From NCBI GenBank assembly GCA_050084515.1, contig CM114272.1, positions 39,804,001 through 39,868,000 on the forward strand: a DNA stretch of 64,000 nucleotides, written 5' to 3'. Below the pieces are notes generated by a model. It was not told where the DNA came from. It made no database searches and saw only the letters and a program-made list of their open reading frames with translations. The stretch comes from Blasia pusilla. Taxonomy: Eukaryota > Marchantiophyta > Marchantiopsida > Blasiales. Below, piece after piece: positions 1 through 10,760 of this stretch. Both the position numbers and the translations under genes were made by a program. Each line of letters starts with the position of its first letter. Position 1 is the first letter of the stretch.

Positions 1-30
1 TACCTAGGATCCAAGATCGCTAATCGCGAT

Positions 31-330
31 GTGATGTTGCTCGTTGATACAGGTGCTTCGCACTCATTCTTGAGTCCGAGAATCGTAAAAACGTTGGGAT
101 TGCCAACCACCAAAGCGGATGAACCCATTAGGGTAGGATTCGCGGGAGGAAAATCCCACCAGACATCAGATCTGGTTTTAGGGCTAGTTGTGAGATGCGG
201 AGTATTTGAGTTGAAGGAGAATTTTACAGTTTTGCGAGATGGACGGTATCGACGGAGTTTGGGGAACACGTTCTTGGATGCGTATGAGGTGGAACGAGGC
301 GAGACCTTTGAGGTTAAGCGTCTTGGTTAA
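31..330 (+). pseudogene. chromovirus aspartic protease domain
   Basis: Reads as the retropepsin-like domain that processes the Gag-Pol polyprotein. The catalytic motif DTGAS sits at residues 6-10 of the open segment, followed by a Ser-Phe-Leu turn and a later GNTFLDAYEV stretch that resembles the C-terminal half of the Ty3 protease. The frame closes at TAA 328-330, then continues in the same frame into the RT linker, so this is an internal nonsense codon in a polyprotein and not a natural end. The N-terminal side is cut by the window edge. No independent start codon should be assigned. Confidence 0.8.
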
Positions 331-354
331 CGACAAGAAACGGACGGACGTCGA

Positions 355-1314
355 TTGGTTCGTGAGGTGCCTAGAAAGACGGAGTTGGTGAACGCCATCA
401 CGAGGACGAGTTTGGCCGAGTTAGAGGAAGGATTCCTTTGCTTGATGAGACGAGTAGAGGATGATGCAAGCGCAAGATGCAGAGATCAGAACTCAGCTTC
501 AAGGGAGATCCCTAAAACACTCAAGAGAGTTGTGAAAGAATTCGAAGATGTGTTGACTAAGGAGCTTCCGACTGAGTTGCCACCACATAGGGCGGTTGAT
601 CATAAGATTGAGGTGATACCAGGATCTCAACCACCTTCAAAGGCACCATATAGGTTGAATCAAGAGGAACTTGCTGAGTTGAAGAAACAGTTGGGTGAAC
701 TCCTAGAGAGGGGTTACATCCGAACGAGCAAGTCACCTTATGGGGCGCCCGTCCTCTTTGTCAAGAAGAAGGATGGGAAGTTGAGACTCTGTGTTGATTA
801 TCGGGCGCTGAATAAAGTGACGGTAAGGAATAACTATCCTCTACCGAGGATGGATGACCTCTTTGATTGATTGTCGGGTGCCAAGTATTTCAGCCGGATT
901 GACCTGAAATCAGGATATTATCAGATTCGGATTGCCGAAGCGGATGTAGAGAAGACTGCCTGTAGGACGAGATACGGTTCGTTCGAGTTTGTAGTAATGC
1001 CTTTCGGTCTTTGTAATGCGCCTCCGACGTTTACCACTTTGATGAACTCCATCTTTCACAAGGAGACGGATGAGTTTGTGATCATCTATATAGATGACAT
1101 ACTCATCTATTCGAAAACACTAGAGGAGCACGCTCGACATTTGAAGACGGTGTTTGAGAAACTTAGGGCGAACAAGCTGTATGCGAATGCGGATAAGAGT
1201 GAGTTCGGTTTGACGAAGATCAAGTTCTTGGGACATGTGGTCAGTGCGGATGGAGTGAGTCCAGACATGGAAAAGGTGAGCGCGATTGCGAATGGGAACC
1301 GCCTTCCACGGTGA
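355..1314 (+). pseudogene. chromovirus reverse transcriptase
   Basis: RVT_1-type polymerase that copies element RNA into cDNA in cytoplasmic particles. The fingers include [20 protein letters not shown], with the CVDYRALN block following. The palm contains the intact catalytic YIDD near 1090-1101, and FLGHVVS lies near 1225. An in-frame TGA at 868-870 falls in DDLFD-stop-LSGAKYFS, where Arg (CGA) is expected, a classic CpG deamination. A one-base shift near 1292 then moves the thumb region into another frame ending at 1314. Catalytic residues are present, but the frame is broken. Confidence 0.92.
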
Positions 1315-1850
1315 AGGGGATGAGAAGGTTCATCGAATTTGTCGATTTTACGGATATACGTGAAGAATTTTTCGGGCATAGTGAAACCTCTCACGGATTG
1401 GACCGCAAAGTTTTCCAATACTACATGGACCGAGGAAGTGGATACAGCGTTCAATCGAGTCAAAGAGATCCTCTCAGAACCGATTCAAAGCGCCGGAGTT
1501 TGAACAACCGTTCGAGGTGCACACGGATGCTAGTGATTTCGCGATTGTAGGAATGTTGGTGCAAAAAGGAGACCAGAGCATACGAAAGCAAGAAGCTGAC
1601 CGACACCGAAAGGAGATGGCCTACTCATGAGAAAGAGTTTTTGCGGTGGTTCATTGCTTGAGGAAGTGGCGTCACTATTTGGGACTTCACAGACTCGAGT
1701 ATTCACCGATAACATATCGCTCAAGTATTTTGAGACCAGGATCGCGTGGCGCCAAAACAACCGGTGGCATGATACCTTGGCGTTGATGAATGTGGAGCTA
1801 ATCCACAAGCCGGGAAAGACAATGTCATTCCGGATCGTTAAGTCGCGGGA
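1315..1850 (+). pseudogene. RT connection and RNase H domain, heavily broken
   Basis: After the frameshift near 1292 the protein signal continues as KGMRRFIEFVDF and then, in changing frames, as the RNase H core. FEVHTDASDF near 1513-1542 carries the first catalytic Asp, and RVFTDNISLKYFET near 1697-1735 matches the conserved TDH/TDN region. Several stops and at least two frame changes lie between these blocks. The corresponding part of the inverted relative at 43251-43562 is in a single frame and confirms the identity. The degraded protein has no expected activity. Confidence 0.75.
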
Positions 1851-1859
1851 TGAACACAT

Positions 1860-2763
1860 GCCATCGACGACACAAGTGTTGAGAGCAATGTTCCCTAATG
1901 AAACAGACCTGGAAAGAAGGATTCGTGAAGGATACATGAAGGATGAGCAAGCGAGGGAGTACCTTGGGAAGTTAAAGCGGGGCGAGAAGGTGGCCAATCT
2001 GAGTTTGAGACACGGCTTGCTGAGGTTTAAGCAGAGCAGGATCTATGTAGGCCAAGGCAAGCTACGGACCAAGGTGTTTGTGGAATGTCATGATGGACCT
2101 TTGGCGGGACACAAAGGGGAGAAATCCACTCTTGCTGTTTTGTCTAAGAGGTGCTTCTGGCCCAACATGAAGGAAGATGTTGCTCAATATGTGAAAACAT
2201 GCGTGACCTGCCAGGCGAACCGCGTGTCTTATGCGAAGAAACAAGGTTTACTTCATCCTTTGCCAATTCCGGAGGGACCCTTGCAAAGCATTAGCATGGA
2301 TTTCATTACGAGTCTTCGAATCGAGGGATACAACGCTATACTTGTGATAGTTGATCGGTTTAGCAAGTTGGGGAGGTTTGTGCCGACGAGAGAGTCTGCG
2401 ACGGCCTACGCGACTTCCCGACTATTCCTGGATGGTTGGTGGCGTGCGCACGGATTGCCTAGGAGCATTGTGTCCGATCGGGATCCAAAGTTTACCAGTG
2501 CCTTTTGGAAACATCTATTCAGGAGGTTCCGGACCAAACTCAGCTTTAGTACGGCCTTCCATCCTCAAACGGATGGGCAAACGGAAAAAGTAAACTCGGT
2601 CGTAAACCAATACTTACGGAATTACGTGAGTGCGGACCAAAGAGATTGGGCCAAGTGGTTAAGTATGGCTGAGTATTGTTACAACTCGACTAAGCATTTT
2701 GCAACCGGAGAATCTCCGTTTCTTCTGGCGTATCAAAGAGAACCGAAGGGCCTCTTGACTTAG
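1860..2763 (+). pseudogene. chromovirus integrase, zinc finger and DDE core
   Basis: Integrase that inserts cDNA into chromosomes. The N-terminal zinc-binding part shows ECHDGPLAGHKG followed by CVTCQ, giving the His and Cys pairs of the HHCC finger. The DDE core shows SMDFITSL (first Asp), SDRDPKF (second Asp) and QTDGQTEKVNS (Glu), all intact. The open segment ends at a TAG (2761-2763) just after the core, and the GPY-like region carries on downstream in broken frames. The close relative at 42081-43232 has lost several of these residues, so this copy is the better reference for the family. Confidence 0.9.
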
Positions 2764-2869
2764 CTCTTCGAAGGGCAATACATCGACACACACTCGTCAA
2801 GCAACGGCGGAATGTTTGTTAGTGGAAATGCAGAACGACAAGAGCGGCGAGAGAAAGTCTCGCCAAGGC

Positions 2870-3364
2870 TCAACTAAGGTACGTAAAGCATGCTAACAAA
2901 AGTCGGCGCCATGTGAGTTTCCAAGTTGGGGAACAAGTGTGGTTGAGTGTTAAGAATCTCACTCTTCCGAAAAAAGAATTGTTCATAAATTGTCAGCCAA
3001 GTATCTTTGGACCGTATGTGATCAAGGCAAGGCCGTTTGAGGATGTGTACACGTTGGAGCCGCGCCAAACGAGTTCAAGATTCACCCGACTTTCCATGTG
3101 TCATTATTGAAGAAGTATCTTCAAGACAATGTGCGCCCGGAGCGAAGGAGGATGTTGAGACCACAACCGGTCATCGAAATGAGGAACCGAGTTCGAGGTT
3201 GAGACTATTCTCGCATTCAGACGTAGGGCCAAATGCACGAGTACTTGGTCAAGTGGAAAGGCTATCATGTGAAAGAGGCGACTTGGATTGCGGAGGCGGA
3301 TCTAGAACATGCGCAAGAAGCATTGCGTGACTTCAGATGGATGCAAGAAAGGCACGTGCGTTAG
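2870..3364 (+). pseudogene. integrase C-terminus with chromodomain, frameshifted
   Basis: The segment 2913-3060 reads FQVGEQVWLSVKNLTL, the GPY/F-type module after the integrase core. From about 3190 the chromodomain begins with FEVETIL. After a frame change near 3229 it continues with EYLVKWKGY, then ATWIAEADL, ending at TAG 3362-3364. Chromodomains on chromovirus integrases bind methylated histone H3 and bias insertion toward heterochromatin. The inverted relative encodes the same domain without the frameshift (41637-41800). Domain identity is clear; function is lost here. Confidence 0.85.
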
Positions 3365-4045
3365 TACATGGTGAAGCAATGGACATAACTTGTGACCGGA
3401 AAGCTTGGGCCGATAACCCGTTGTAACTAGAAAGGTTTAGTTGTTGCAATAAAGAAGACATGGATTTGGAGATTCGATGCTTGTATTGTAATTTTGAGTT
3501 TGGTTTGTGCAAGGCAATGAGTAGTTCTTCATATGCTTAGGATGTAAGTCAAGGAGACCAAACAATGAGTATTTGAGGTGAGAGCTTGTATTCAGATAAG
3601 GCATCTAGATCAGGACCAAGTGTTGAAGTACTAGCATTTGGGCTCGCCCTAACGTCGGCGGGGCAGATGAGTCTGTCTTGGGGTTTGTGGTGATCTCATT
3701 CATGTTTCATGACTGAACTTAGTGACGCGCCTAGGTGGAATACAGGTGACCCAAAAGTAATACGAGTTGGCTAGGTAGACAGGGCGGTTGTTTACAAAAG
3801 TGGGGGAAGTGTTAGGTTGCAGACTTAGTGAGCTTATTTTGATAGTTAGATTAGTTTGGCAAAACTAGTCTAGGCTCATCAGAAAGCAGAAGCTAATAAG
3901 TCTAAGTCTTTCGCAAGCGACAAACCTAAGACTTAAGCCAAAAAGAGGAATTATGGGTTAGCTACGTAACGCGATTACGTGTTAAGGGTCGGCTTCCCGA
4001 ACTTAACATCAATAAGGTTTGCGTTGATGAGGACATCAACCTTCT
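3365..4045 (+). other. 3' untranslated region of the chromovirus
   Basis: About 680 bp between the chromodomain stop and the polypurine tract. No protein-like signal was seen on either strand. The inverted relative has a stretch of the same length at 40961-41636, so this is a conserved non-coding part of the family. Confidence 0.6.
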
Positions 4046-4058
4046 AAGGAGGGGTGAG
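4046..4058 (+). promoter_or_regulatory. polypurine tract (plus-strand primer)
   Basis: The sequence aaggaggggtgag lies immediately before the LTR and is almost all purine, as needed for priming plus-strand DNA. The inverted relative keeps the same tract in front of its LTR, supporting both the tract and the LTR start. Confidence 0.8.
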
Positions 4059-5079
4059 TGTCGCGACCCTCATAACCAAACAACACCAAATACGCGCCAA
4101 GCGAAACATCAGAACTCAAAGGAACTCACGCCGCGAGGTTTGCGCTTTGGAGAGGCGTTTGGAAGAGTCTCTTGGAAAAGTCTAAGAGACGAAACGTGGA
4201 ACAGAGGTGTGTGTTTCATGCGTTAGTGGTCGCGACCAGGAAACCTAGACCAAACGCGAGCCGAGACTTGAGATGAGTTGAGTCTTGGAGGTTGGTTGCC
4301 AAAGAGGTGAGAACCAGTTTGGAACATGACTAGCGTTTGGGAGAATCTGACTGTGTTTAGGACCATAACGTTGAGCTCCGAGATGCGTTCGGGACAACTA
4401 AGGGCGCGTTGGAAAGATGATCTTGAGACGCTTCCAACGCATCAAAGATCTCAGCAAACGCATAAGTACAGGCTGAGATATTGGCCGAAAACGATTCAGA
4501 GAGCAATCGGGTTGAGGGCCAATTGAGGGGCCCGGTGTCTTTCCCCTAAATGTAGGGGCCCCGGAGATCCCCAGAAGTACTAGTAAGGGAGTACCTTCTC
4601 TAAGATGTCTCGGGAAACGAAACCCCACTTTGGGCGCCAAACGGCGTTTGAGGCACGGATGAAACGGGAGTTTGGCGCGAAACCCAAACCCAAACCTGAT
4701 CCAAGGGAGTGGACTTTTACGCCACACTTGGATTCCAACCCGAGATTCACCGTGCGAGTCTTGGTGAGGAACTCATTGGATGTTCATCGGACAGTTGGAA
4801 CCGCTAGGCGCGAAATGCCGTTTCAGGTTCCTGAACCGACTAGAAAGTCTGTCCCAAGTCTTTCGAGACTTGGCCGTGTTGGAAACCGCGAAACTAGGAA
4901 GGTTGAGCTTGAAGAGAGAGTCCGAGACGAGAACTCGGAAAGTAATCCCGCTGATTGATCCAAGACCCGACTAACCGAAGTGCGTGTTTGGATGCAGATC
5001 AGCGTTGAGAGCGTGACCTACTGAACGCACGCTTCCGCAACAAACAAGATTAACGTTCAAGGAGAGTAGGCGCACGACA
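4059..5079 (+). repeat. 3' LTR of the chromovirus (1021 bp)
   Basis: Starts TGTCGCGACC directly after the polypurine tract and ends GCGCACGACA, giving TGTCG...CGACA inverted termini. The relative at 39952-40947 aligns at both ends, which fixes the 3' end here and not at the earlier CGCAACA near 5030. Open frames inside it are not supported as genes. Confidence 0.85.
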
Positions 5080-5983
5080 AGTTTAGAGGTGGAATAGGCT
5101 CAGATGGAGCATACCATGACTTTAGCTCATCAAAGACAACATCCCGACTAATAATTAGCTGCCTAGAGGATGGAATATAGCACTTATATCCCTTAGTTCC
5201 ATCAGCATAGCCAATGAAGATATATCTTTCAGACTTGGGGACTAATTTTTGATATCTCTCAAAAGGAACATGAGCATAACAGATACAGCCAAATACTTTC
5301 AAGAAGGAAAAATCACGTTTACTTCTAGTGAAGACTTCGAATGGAGTTTTATCATGAACTCCTACTGTTGGAGTTCGGTGGATTAAGAAGACTGCACATG
5401 CTACAGCCTCTGCCCAATACACCTTAGGAATGTTCTTTTCATTCAACATAGCTTGTGCCGCTTCAAAAATATGTCGATTTTTCCTCTCAGCCACTCCATT
5501 TTGTTGTGGAGTGTAACGGCAAGTCACTTGACGTTGGATGCCATTCTGACATAAGTAGTCATCAAACTCTCTTGAAAGATACACTCCTTCTCCATCACAA
5601 CGCAATTTCAGAATGTGTTGTCTAGTCTGCTTCTCTACTAGAACTCTGAATGTTTGGAACACTAAGAATACTTCTGACTTGGCTTTCAAAAAGTATATCC
5701 ATATATACCTAGAGAAGTCATCAATAAATGAAACAAAGTACTGGCAACCACTAAGGCTCTGTTGTGATGCTGTCCACACATCACTATGGATCAACTCCAA
5801 TATCTTGGATGCTCTTCTACCTTGCTTTGGAAAAGGAAATCTAGCTTGTTTTCCAAATTGGCAAGCAAGAAATACTTCTAACGTAGCAAGACTTGCTAAT
5901 TTAGGGAGTCTTATTACTATATTAGATGATGAAAGACTCTGTAATCTTTGAAAATTCATATGTCCAATTCTTTTATGCCACAC
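5080..5983 (-). pseudogene. Copia integrase, 3' truncated
   Basis: Starts with the gag-pre-integrase zinc module (MWHKRIGHMNFQRLQSL), then the DDE core: LELIHSDVWTAS (first Asp), FIDDFSRYIWIYFLK, the second Asp in LRCDGEGVY, and TPQQNGVAERKNRH with the catalytic Glu. The block FGCICYAHVPFERYQK follows. The open frame runs past 5080 into the neighbouring LTR by chance; the true element sequence ends about EPIPPLN. The catalytic triad appears intact, but the protein is cut before RT. Confidence 0.9.
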
Positions 5984-6235
5984 ATTTAGATCTGTTGGTC
6001 GGTTTGACCATACATTGCTGTTTGAATCTCTAGCATAGAAACATCTAATTTGAACATCCTACCATATTTAGTTCCTTTGGCTATTGTAGTCTGGTCATCC
6101 ATTATTTCAATGAAATAACCATCTTCTTTAAACATCACTTGATAACCCTATTCTACTATCTATCCTATAGTGATCAGATTTCTTGCAATGGTAGGAACAT
6201 AGAGAACATTTCCAAGACACAAGGACCATCTGATG

Positions 6236-6623
6236 CTATTGGAACTTTACAAGATGCGTGATATGATGTTGAGTGTCATCTCCTGTGAGCACAATTGTAG
6301 GATCTTTCACCGGCTCCAAACTACTAAACCATTTCTCTTGTGAGGTCATGTGATTTGATGCACCGGAGTCAATGTACCAATTTGCTGTCGAGTCTTTCTT
6401 GACCTTTACTCCCAAATGATGAGTTATGACCAAGAGATGCTCCGTTTGTGAATGTTGTTGTTCTTGGTACTGCTCTTGGTGTTGTTTCTCCACATAGTTT
6501 TATTACTGTAAGGCTCTTGTTATCATATCTGCCTTCTTCTTGAAGCAAAACTTTGCATAGTGACTCTTTATCCCACAGTAATTGCAAGATGCAGGGTCCC
6601 TCTACTGTTGACCTCAACCCCAA
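6236..6623 (-). pseudogene. Copia protease and gag zinc knuckle
   Basis: The protease shows WYIDSGASNHMT, the typical Copia catalytic motif, in the segment 6493-6236. Just upstream on the minus strand (about 6597-6545) a CX2CX4HX4C knuckle, CNYCGIKSHYAKFC, is read in a different frame from the longest open segment, so a frame change separates gag from protease. Between 5984 and 6235 the frame is broken and only a linker is expected. Role: protease matures the polyprotein and the knuckle binds genomic RNA. Confidence 0.85.
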
Positions 6624-7407
6624 TGGTTTCCACCATCACCACCATGTGATTGTGTCTGGTACTGGTTCGTAGTTGATTGAGTGACGTTATATTGAGTGCC
6701 TCTTCCTCCATATACTTGATATCCACCACGACCATGGAAGTTTTTGCCACGCCCCCTACCTCTGTTTGATCCATAACCTGCAAATAGCGCACTCTCTTGC
6801 AGACTAGACGAGTTACCGCTACCTACTAGGCGCATCTCTTCATTGATCAACAGAGGAACTAACTCTTGAAAGGTTGGATACTTCTTTCTCACAAAGATAG
6901 AGGTCTCAAAGGACTTATAATCCTTTGGAAGGCCTTGAAGAGTGAATAAGATCTGATTATCATCTTCTACTGTCACTCCAATGCTATTCAACTAATCAAC
7001 AATATGTCTGATACTCAAAATATAATCATTGATGCTCTACGATCCTTTCCTCACTTCGTTCAATTGCTGTTTCAATTGAAGCTTTCAGGCCTTTGTAGAT
7101 GTCTGGAACAACTTTTCCAATGCATCCCAGGCCTCCTTCGGAATATCAACATCTTGGATGTGACCTATCATTGGCGAACTGACCATTATTGAAATGTAGT
7201 GGATTACTTGCCTTTGTTCCAAGCGCGAACATTCAAGTCTGTTGAGTCACCTTTTGGCTTGACCTCATCACCTATGACATCTCCCATAGTTCTTGACCCA
7301 TGAGAAATTGTTTCATGCGAAACTTCCAGACATTGTAATTCTGCTTGTCTAGCTTCTCGCATGTGTTTGTTGTTGAGGAATACTCTATGATAAACGATTT
7401 CACTCAC
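6614..7407 (-). pseudogene. Copia gag, broken
   Basis: The segment 6991-6614 contains LFTLQGLPKDYKSFETSIF, a recognisable UBN2/Copia Gag pattern, followed by a Gly/Arg-rich tail leading to the zinc knuckle. Upstream, 7000-7200 in several frames gives AWDALEKLFQ, also typical of Copia Gag, and 7407-7204 carries the N-terminal piece with a stop at 7204. At least three stops interrupt it. No start can be chosen with confidence. Confidence 0.75.
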
Positions 7408-7893
7408 AACAAATGTAATTTCAGGCTTTCTACTGCTCCAATTGAAGCATAGACCACTCCTACACAGAAATCGACGTGAAATTTGCCAAAATTGATCAAC
7501 TGTATGAAAGAACTAGTTGAAATTGGCCTGTAGAGAGCAAACTGCACAACTTTTCTTCACTAATTGCACTTTCCTACACTGAATTTGCTGCTGCAGAAGC
7601 TCACAATATCAGAATCGAGCGATTTTGGGTGCATTGGAAAGCTCTCAATGAGATCTACAGGACGCATAGAACAAGCCTCCGTAATTTTTCGAGATGATGC
7701 GGACCTTGACGGCTGCATCGACCGGGAAAGCCCTAAAAAATGCCTCTAAAGTTTTATCACCATCAAAACTCCACTTGAAATCTGCACCCACTGAGCTTAG
7801 AGCAAATTTTCCTTCTCCCAAACTGAAAATTTTCCTTCTCTTGCCTCTCTTCTCTCTTCAAACACCAAGTATTTCAAGTGATGTTCTCCTCCC

Positions 7894-7905
7894 GCTCTGA
7901 TATCA
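7894..7905 (-). promoter_or_regulatory. Copia primer binding site
   Basis: On the minus strand reads TGATATCAGAGC, one base from TGGTATCAGAGC, the usual plant Copia primer site complementary to initiator tRNA-Met. It sits 2 nt inside the LTR end, as expected. The 7408-7893 stretch between it and gag shows no clear protein signal and is taken as leader. Confidence 0.85.
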
Positions 7906-7907
7906 TC

Positions 7908-8179
7908 TGGAAAACTGCTAAACAAGCATAAATGGTGGAAAACGGCTCTCATACACACACACCACCATGGAGAACGAAATTTGCAATGAGAGAATGAGTG
8001 GAGGCTGGTCCTCTTCTGAATTATATAGGATATGTACAAGCAACCCTGACCCTATCCTTAACCATAGTCTTGAGTTAGCCTAACTGTGATTAACTAACCC
8101 TAATTAAGATAATCGTGCTTAACTAACTAACCAAGATTAAGCTTCCCTACTTCGTGTGAGTGCCAAATGTAGCAGTTCA
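7908..8179 (-). repeat. Copia 5' LTR (about 272 bp)
   Basis: Minus-strand start TGAACTGC and end GCAGTTTTCCA give short inverted termini ending in TG...CA next to the primer site. A CCTATATAA TATA-like box is at 8029-8021, in the right place for the LTR promoter. The outer boundary is inferred, because the 3' LTR is not available for comparison. Confidence 0.65.
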
Positions 8180-8246
8180 GGTGTCTCATGAGCTTGATTG
8201 TAACTCAATCTTCAATAGCAATTGTAAGAAAGGAGGATAGACTACG

Positions 8247-9509
8247 GTGGAATGCTTGGAGCCTCAAGTTCCAAGGCTCTTGGTCAAATATGTAACTACT
8301 CCACCCGCACCGGCAAGAGCCAAAAATGAGGTTTATGTGCTGTTAGTAAGAGTAGAAGATGTCACGTCTCCAAAGGAGGTTAAGAAGGTGACCATTAAGG
8401 AAGAGGGACCTGAGACGAAGATTGATGAGGAGTCCCCAGATTGGCCCAAAGACATCCTCAACAAAGTCTTCGCAGTGGACACACGGTTGAAGACTAAGAA
8501 GACCAAAAGAGTCTTTGTCTTCGCGAAGTAAACGGGCTACGAAGAAGGCAGCTGGAACGTTTTGAGCAAGGAAGGCTATTTTGAAAGGCAACCTTGACCC
8601 GTCATTTGATCGGAATCATCGAAAGTATTTCCATCATGAGGTAGAGGAGCAGTTCCGCAGCCAAGTCCATGAGGAGCAAACAAGTGGAGTCTTACCTTAA
8701 GAATCTTTGACCAAGTAAGAAGAACCAAGGGCGGAGACCTCGGTTGCTTCCCCCCTGGTGATAGAGGCCTATGACTTGCTGAAGGATTTGGCAGCCAGTC
8801 TAGCGAATATCTCCCTGTTGCAACTACTCATGGATAATCCTACTTATGAGAAGATTCTGCAGCAGTGGAAAGTGGGACGCAAGAAGAAGATAGGAGCCAA
8901 GAAGCTCCCTGTGGTGGATCTGTTCCGCATAGAAGTTGAAGACCTTGGAGCCCCAGAGGTGGAAGTGGAAATTGAGGACCATACTATTAAGATGGTCCCT
9001 ATTGATTCCAACAATGGGATCAACATAATGACAAAGCAAACCACGCAGGCTTTCGGTTATACTAAGTATGAGCCCATGGATAAGTACATGCGCTTGGCCG
9101 ACCAGTCTTGGAAGTGAACATTGGGGCAACTTACGCAGATCCCCACCATGATAGGAGGAGTGCTATTCTTATTGGACTACCTCGTCCTCCAACCATTGAC
9201 TCTCACAAGTTTTCCCCTGTTGATCAGAAGACCTTGGCTCTATGGGGCGCAAGTCAACACGGATTGGAAGAGACAAAGATTCACCTTCCAAGCACCATAA
9301 AGTACTCCAAAGAAGCTGGTGAAGTTGTCTTGGAAGTCGCAGCCTTCGCAAGGTGAGACACCTACCTCGGATGAGGGGTACACTTCCGATCAAGGCTCGG
9401 TAGCCGACACAGAGTCCTCGTCCCATGTGTGCTATCTGGAATGTTATGAGATAGATGAGGATTTCTTACAACTGCGCAATTGGGAAGCGTTTCCGAAGGT
9501 GCAATAGGC
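8247..9509 (+). pseudogene. retroelement gag/protease fragment
   Basis: Three open segments (8247-8531, 8758-9117, then a frame change near 9115 to a segment ending at 9507) read as the C-terminal part of a retroelement Gag and a retropepsin-like domain. VEVEIEDHTIKMVPIDSN has the position of a protease active-site strand but carries Asp-Ser-Asn where Asp-Ser/Thr-Gly is expected, and GRPWLYGAQVNTDW-like sequence follows near 9225-9260. A charged, Glu/Asp-rich tail ends at TAG 9505-9507. No RT or LTR could be joined to it. The class of element is uncertain and the Gag assignment is weaker than the protease. Confidence 0.5.
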
Positions 9510-10186
9510 GGGGCCACCAACCCAATTGGTATTGTTGGGTTCTATGTCTAGGGCCTATGTGGAACAAGTTGATGGAGATGCTTCAATGAGAGGTGAATCT
9601 CCACATTCTCTATGCTTCCCGAGCTTCTCAAGTGCTAGATTGTTTGTGCGCGTTGCCTTGCGTTGGGATGCTTGTCTAGCCATCACCGTGGGTTTGGCAG
9701 ATTTCGCCTCTTCCCTACAATTCCTACTTTTTCGGCTTCCAAAATTATGCTTACCACCATGATTCTCGCACATTTGGGCCCGCCTCTTGCCAAGAACCTC
9801 CCACCGGAATCATGCATGCAATCTGAATCGTCGCTGGATGAATAGTTCCATTTTGCATTACTACCACTGCCCCTTCCCTAACAACCCAAAATATTATTTT
9901 TCAAAATTGTACTTGGCCTTCCTCTCCCTCCCCACCCTAGATACCCCACCTTCCCACTACTACCATTCCGTGAATGTACACCACCCACCAATTTTTCCCC
10001 TCCATGCAATCCCCTACCTCTTTTCTCAGCAATTTTGCCTTGTCAAACTTGTTTCCAATCGCACTTCTCAGACATCCCGCAAGCAGGCATGGTAATTGTT
10101 CTCACAAGGTCGTAAGAAATCATGTTGGGATGCAGATGTTACCGGAATTGCGTAACCAACCTGCATAATGGATTCGAACAACTTTG
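9510..10186. other. no recognised feature
   Basis: About 680 bp with only short unrelated open frames; C/T-rich around 9850-10080. No similarity to other parts of the window was noticed. Confidence 0.4.
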
Positions 10187-10760
10187 TCACGACTATTAGG
10201 ATAGATCGGTGGGATCTAGCAAAGCATTTGCACGAGAAGTGGAGGACAGGCCCAAGAGGTTGAGGATGACCTATTGAGGCCCCGAGAAACATGAGAGAGT
10301 AGGTTTCCCCTTCGTTTCGGCTCATTTGGAGCCATATAGAGAAACTTACTATTTCGGGTAAGTTTCCATGTTGGGATAGTTGACTTTCCACTTTTGTAAG
10401 TGGCTCTTGACCTGCTACAATAGGTCAAGAGCCAAGGAGGTGACCTGCGAGCATAGGTTACCGTTGAGAGGGCTTGGGAGAGTGAAGGGGGTATACCTCC
10501 AAGAGAGAGAGAGCTTGAGAGCTCATTCTCTCTTTGTTGAACCTCTTGGCATAAGGCGGCAAAGCTATGGTCCCTTACCTTGTGAGTGTAACCCAAACCT
10601 CTCATTAGGAGAGTGGGTTTGGTTTGACATGAGAGAGAGTGCACACCTTTGAGAGCTATGGTGTGAGATGGTGTAGAGAGAGATTGGATCTTACTTTACA
10701 ATGAGAGAATGAGAGAGCTTCATGGGGAAGCTCGCTAGTCAATCGCTGTTTTTGTAGGTT
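10187..10760 (+). repeat. partial 5' LTR of the DNMT element
   Basis: About 510 bp (10187-10697) match, inverted, 58291-58783, and more loosely 35960-36380. In those copies the segment follows the PHD integrase, that is, it is the 3' LTR, while here it precedes gag. The outer LTR start (TGAGYTAG in the other copies) is missing. The segment is rich in GAGA runs, which became a long microsatellite in the 35960 copy. Confidence 0.65.

Larger units (their letters stand above)
1..5079 (+). mobile_element. Ty3/gypsy chromovirus, 3' part, decayed
   Basis: The order is protease, RT, RNase H, integrase, chromodomain, polypurine tract, LTR, which is the Ty3/gypsy order; the chromodomain places it among chromoviruses. 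The 5' LTR and gag lie left of the window. The pol reading frame is broken by a TAA after the protease (328-330), a TGA in RT (868-870), a one-base shift near 1292, several lesions in RNase H, a TAG at 2761 and a frameshift in the chromodomain near 3229, so the copy cannot be autonomous. A close relative lies inverted at 39952-44205 and shares the polypurine tract and LTR termini. The right LTR end abuts Copia integrase sequence at 5080, so this element probably inserted into the Copia; the expected 5-bp duplication partner is outside the window. Confidence 0.92.
5080..8179 (-). mobile_element. Ty1/Copia retrotransposon, 5' two thirds
   Basis: Read on the minus strand the order is LTR (8179-7908), primer site, gag, zinc knuckle, protease, integrase. 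Integrase before RT is diagnostic of Copia. The element stops at 5080 within the integrase C-terminal region, exactly at the end of the neighbouring chromovirus LTR; its RT, RNase H and 3' LTR are not in the window. The simplest reading is that the chromovirus inserted into the Copia. Stops and frame changes in gag make it non-autonomous. Confidence 0.88.
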
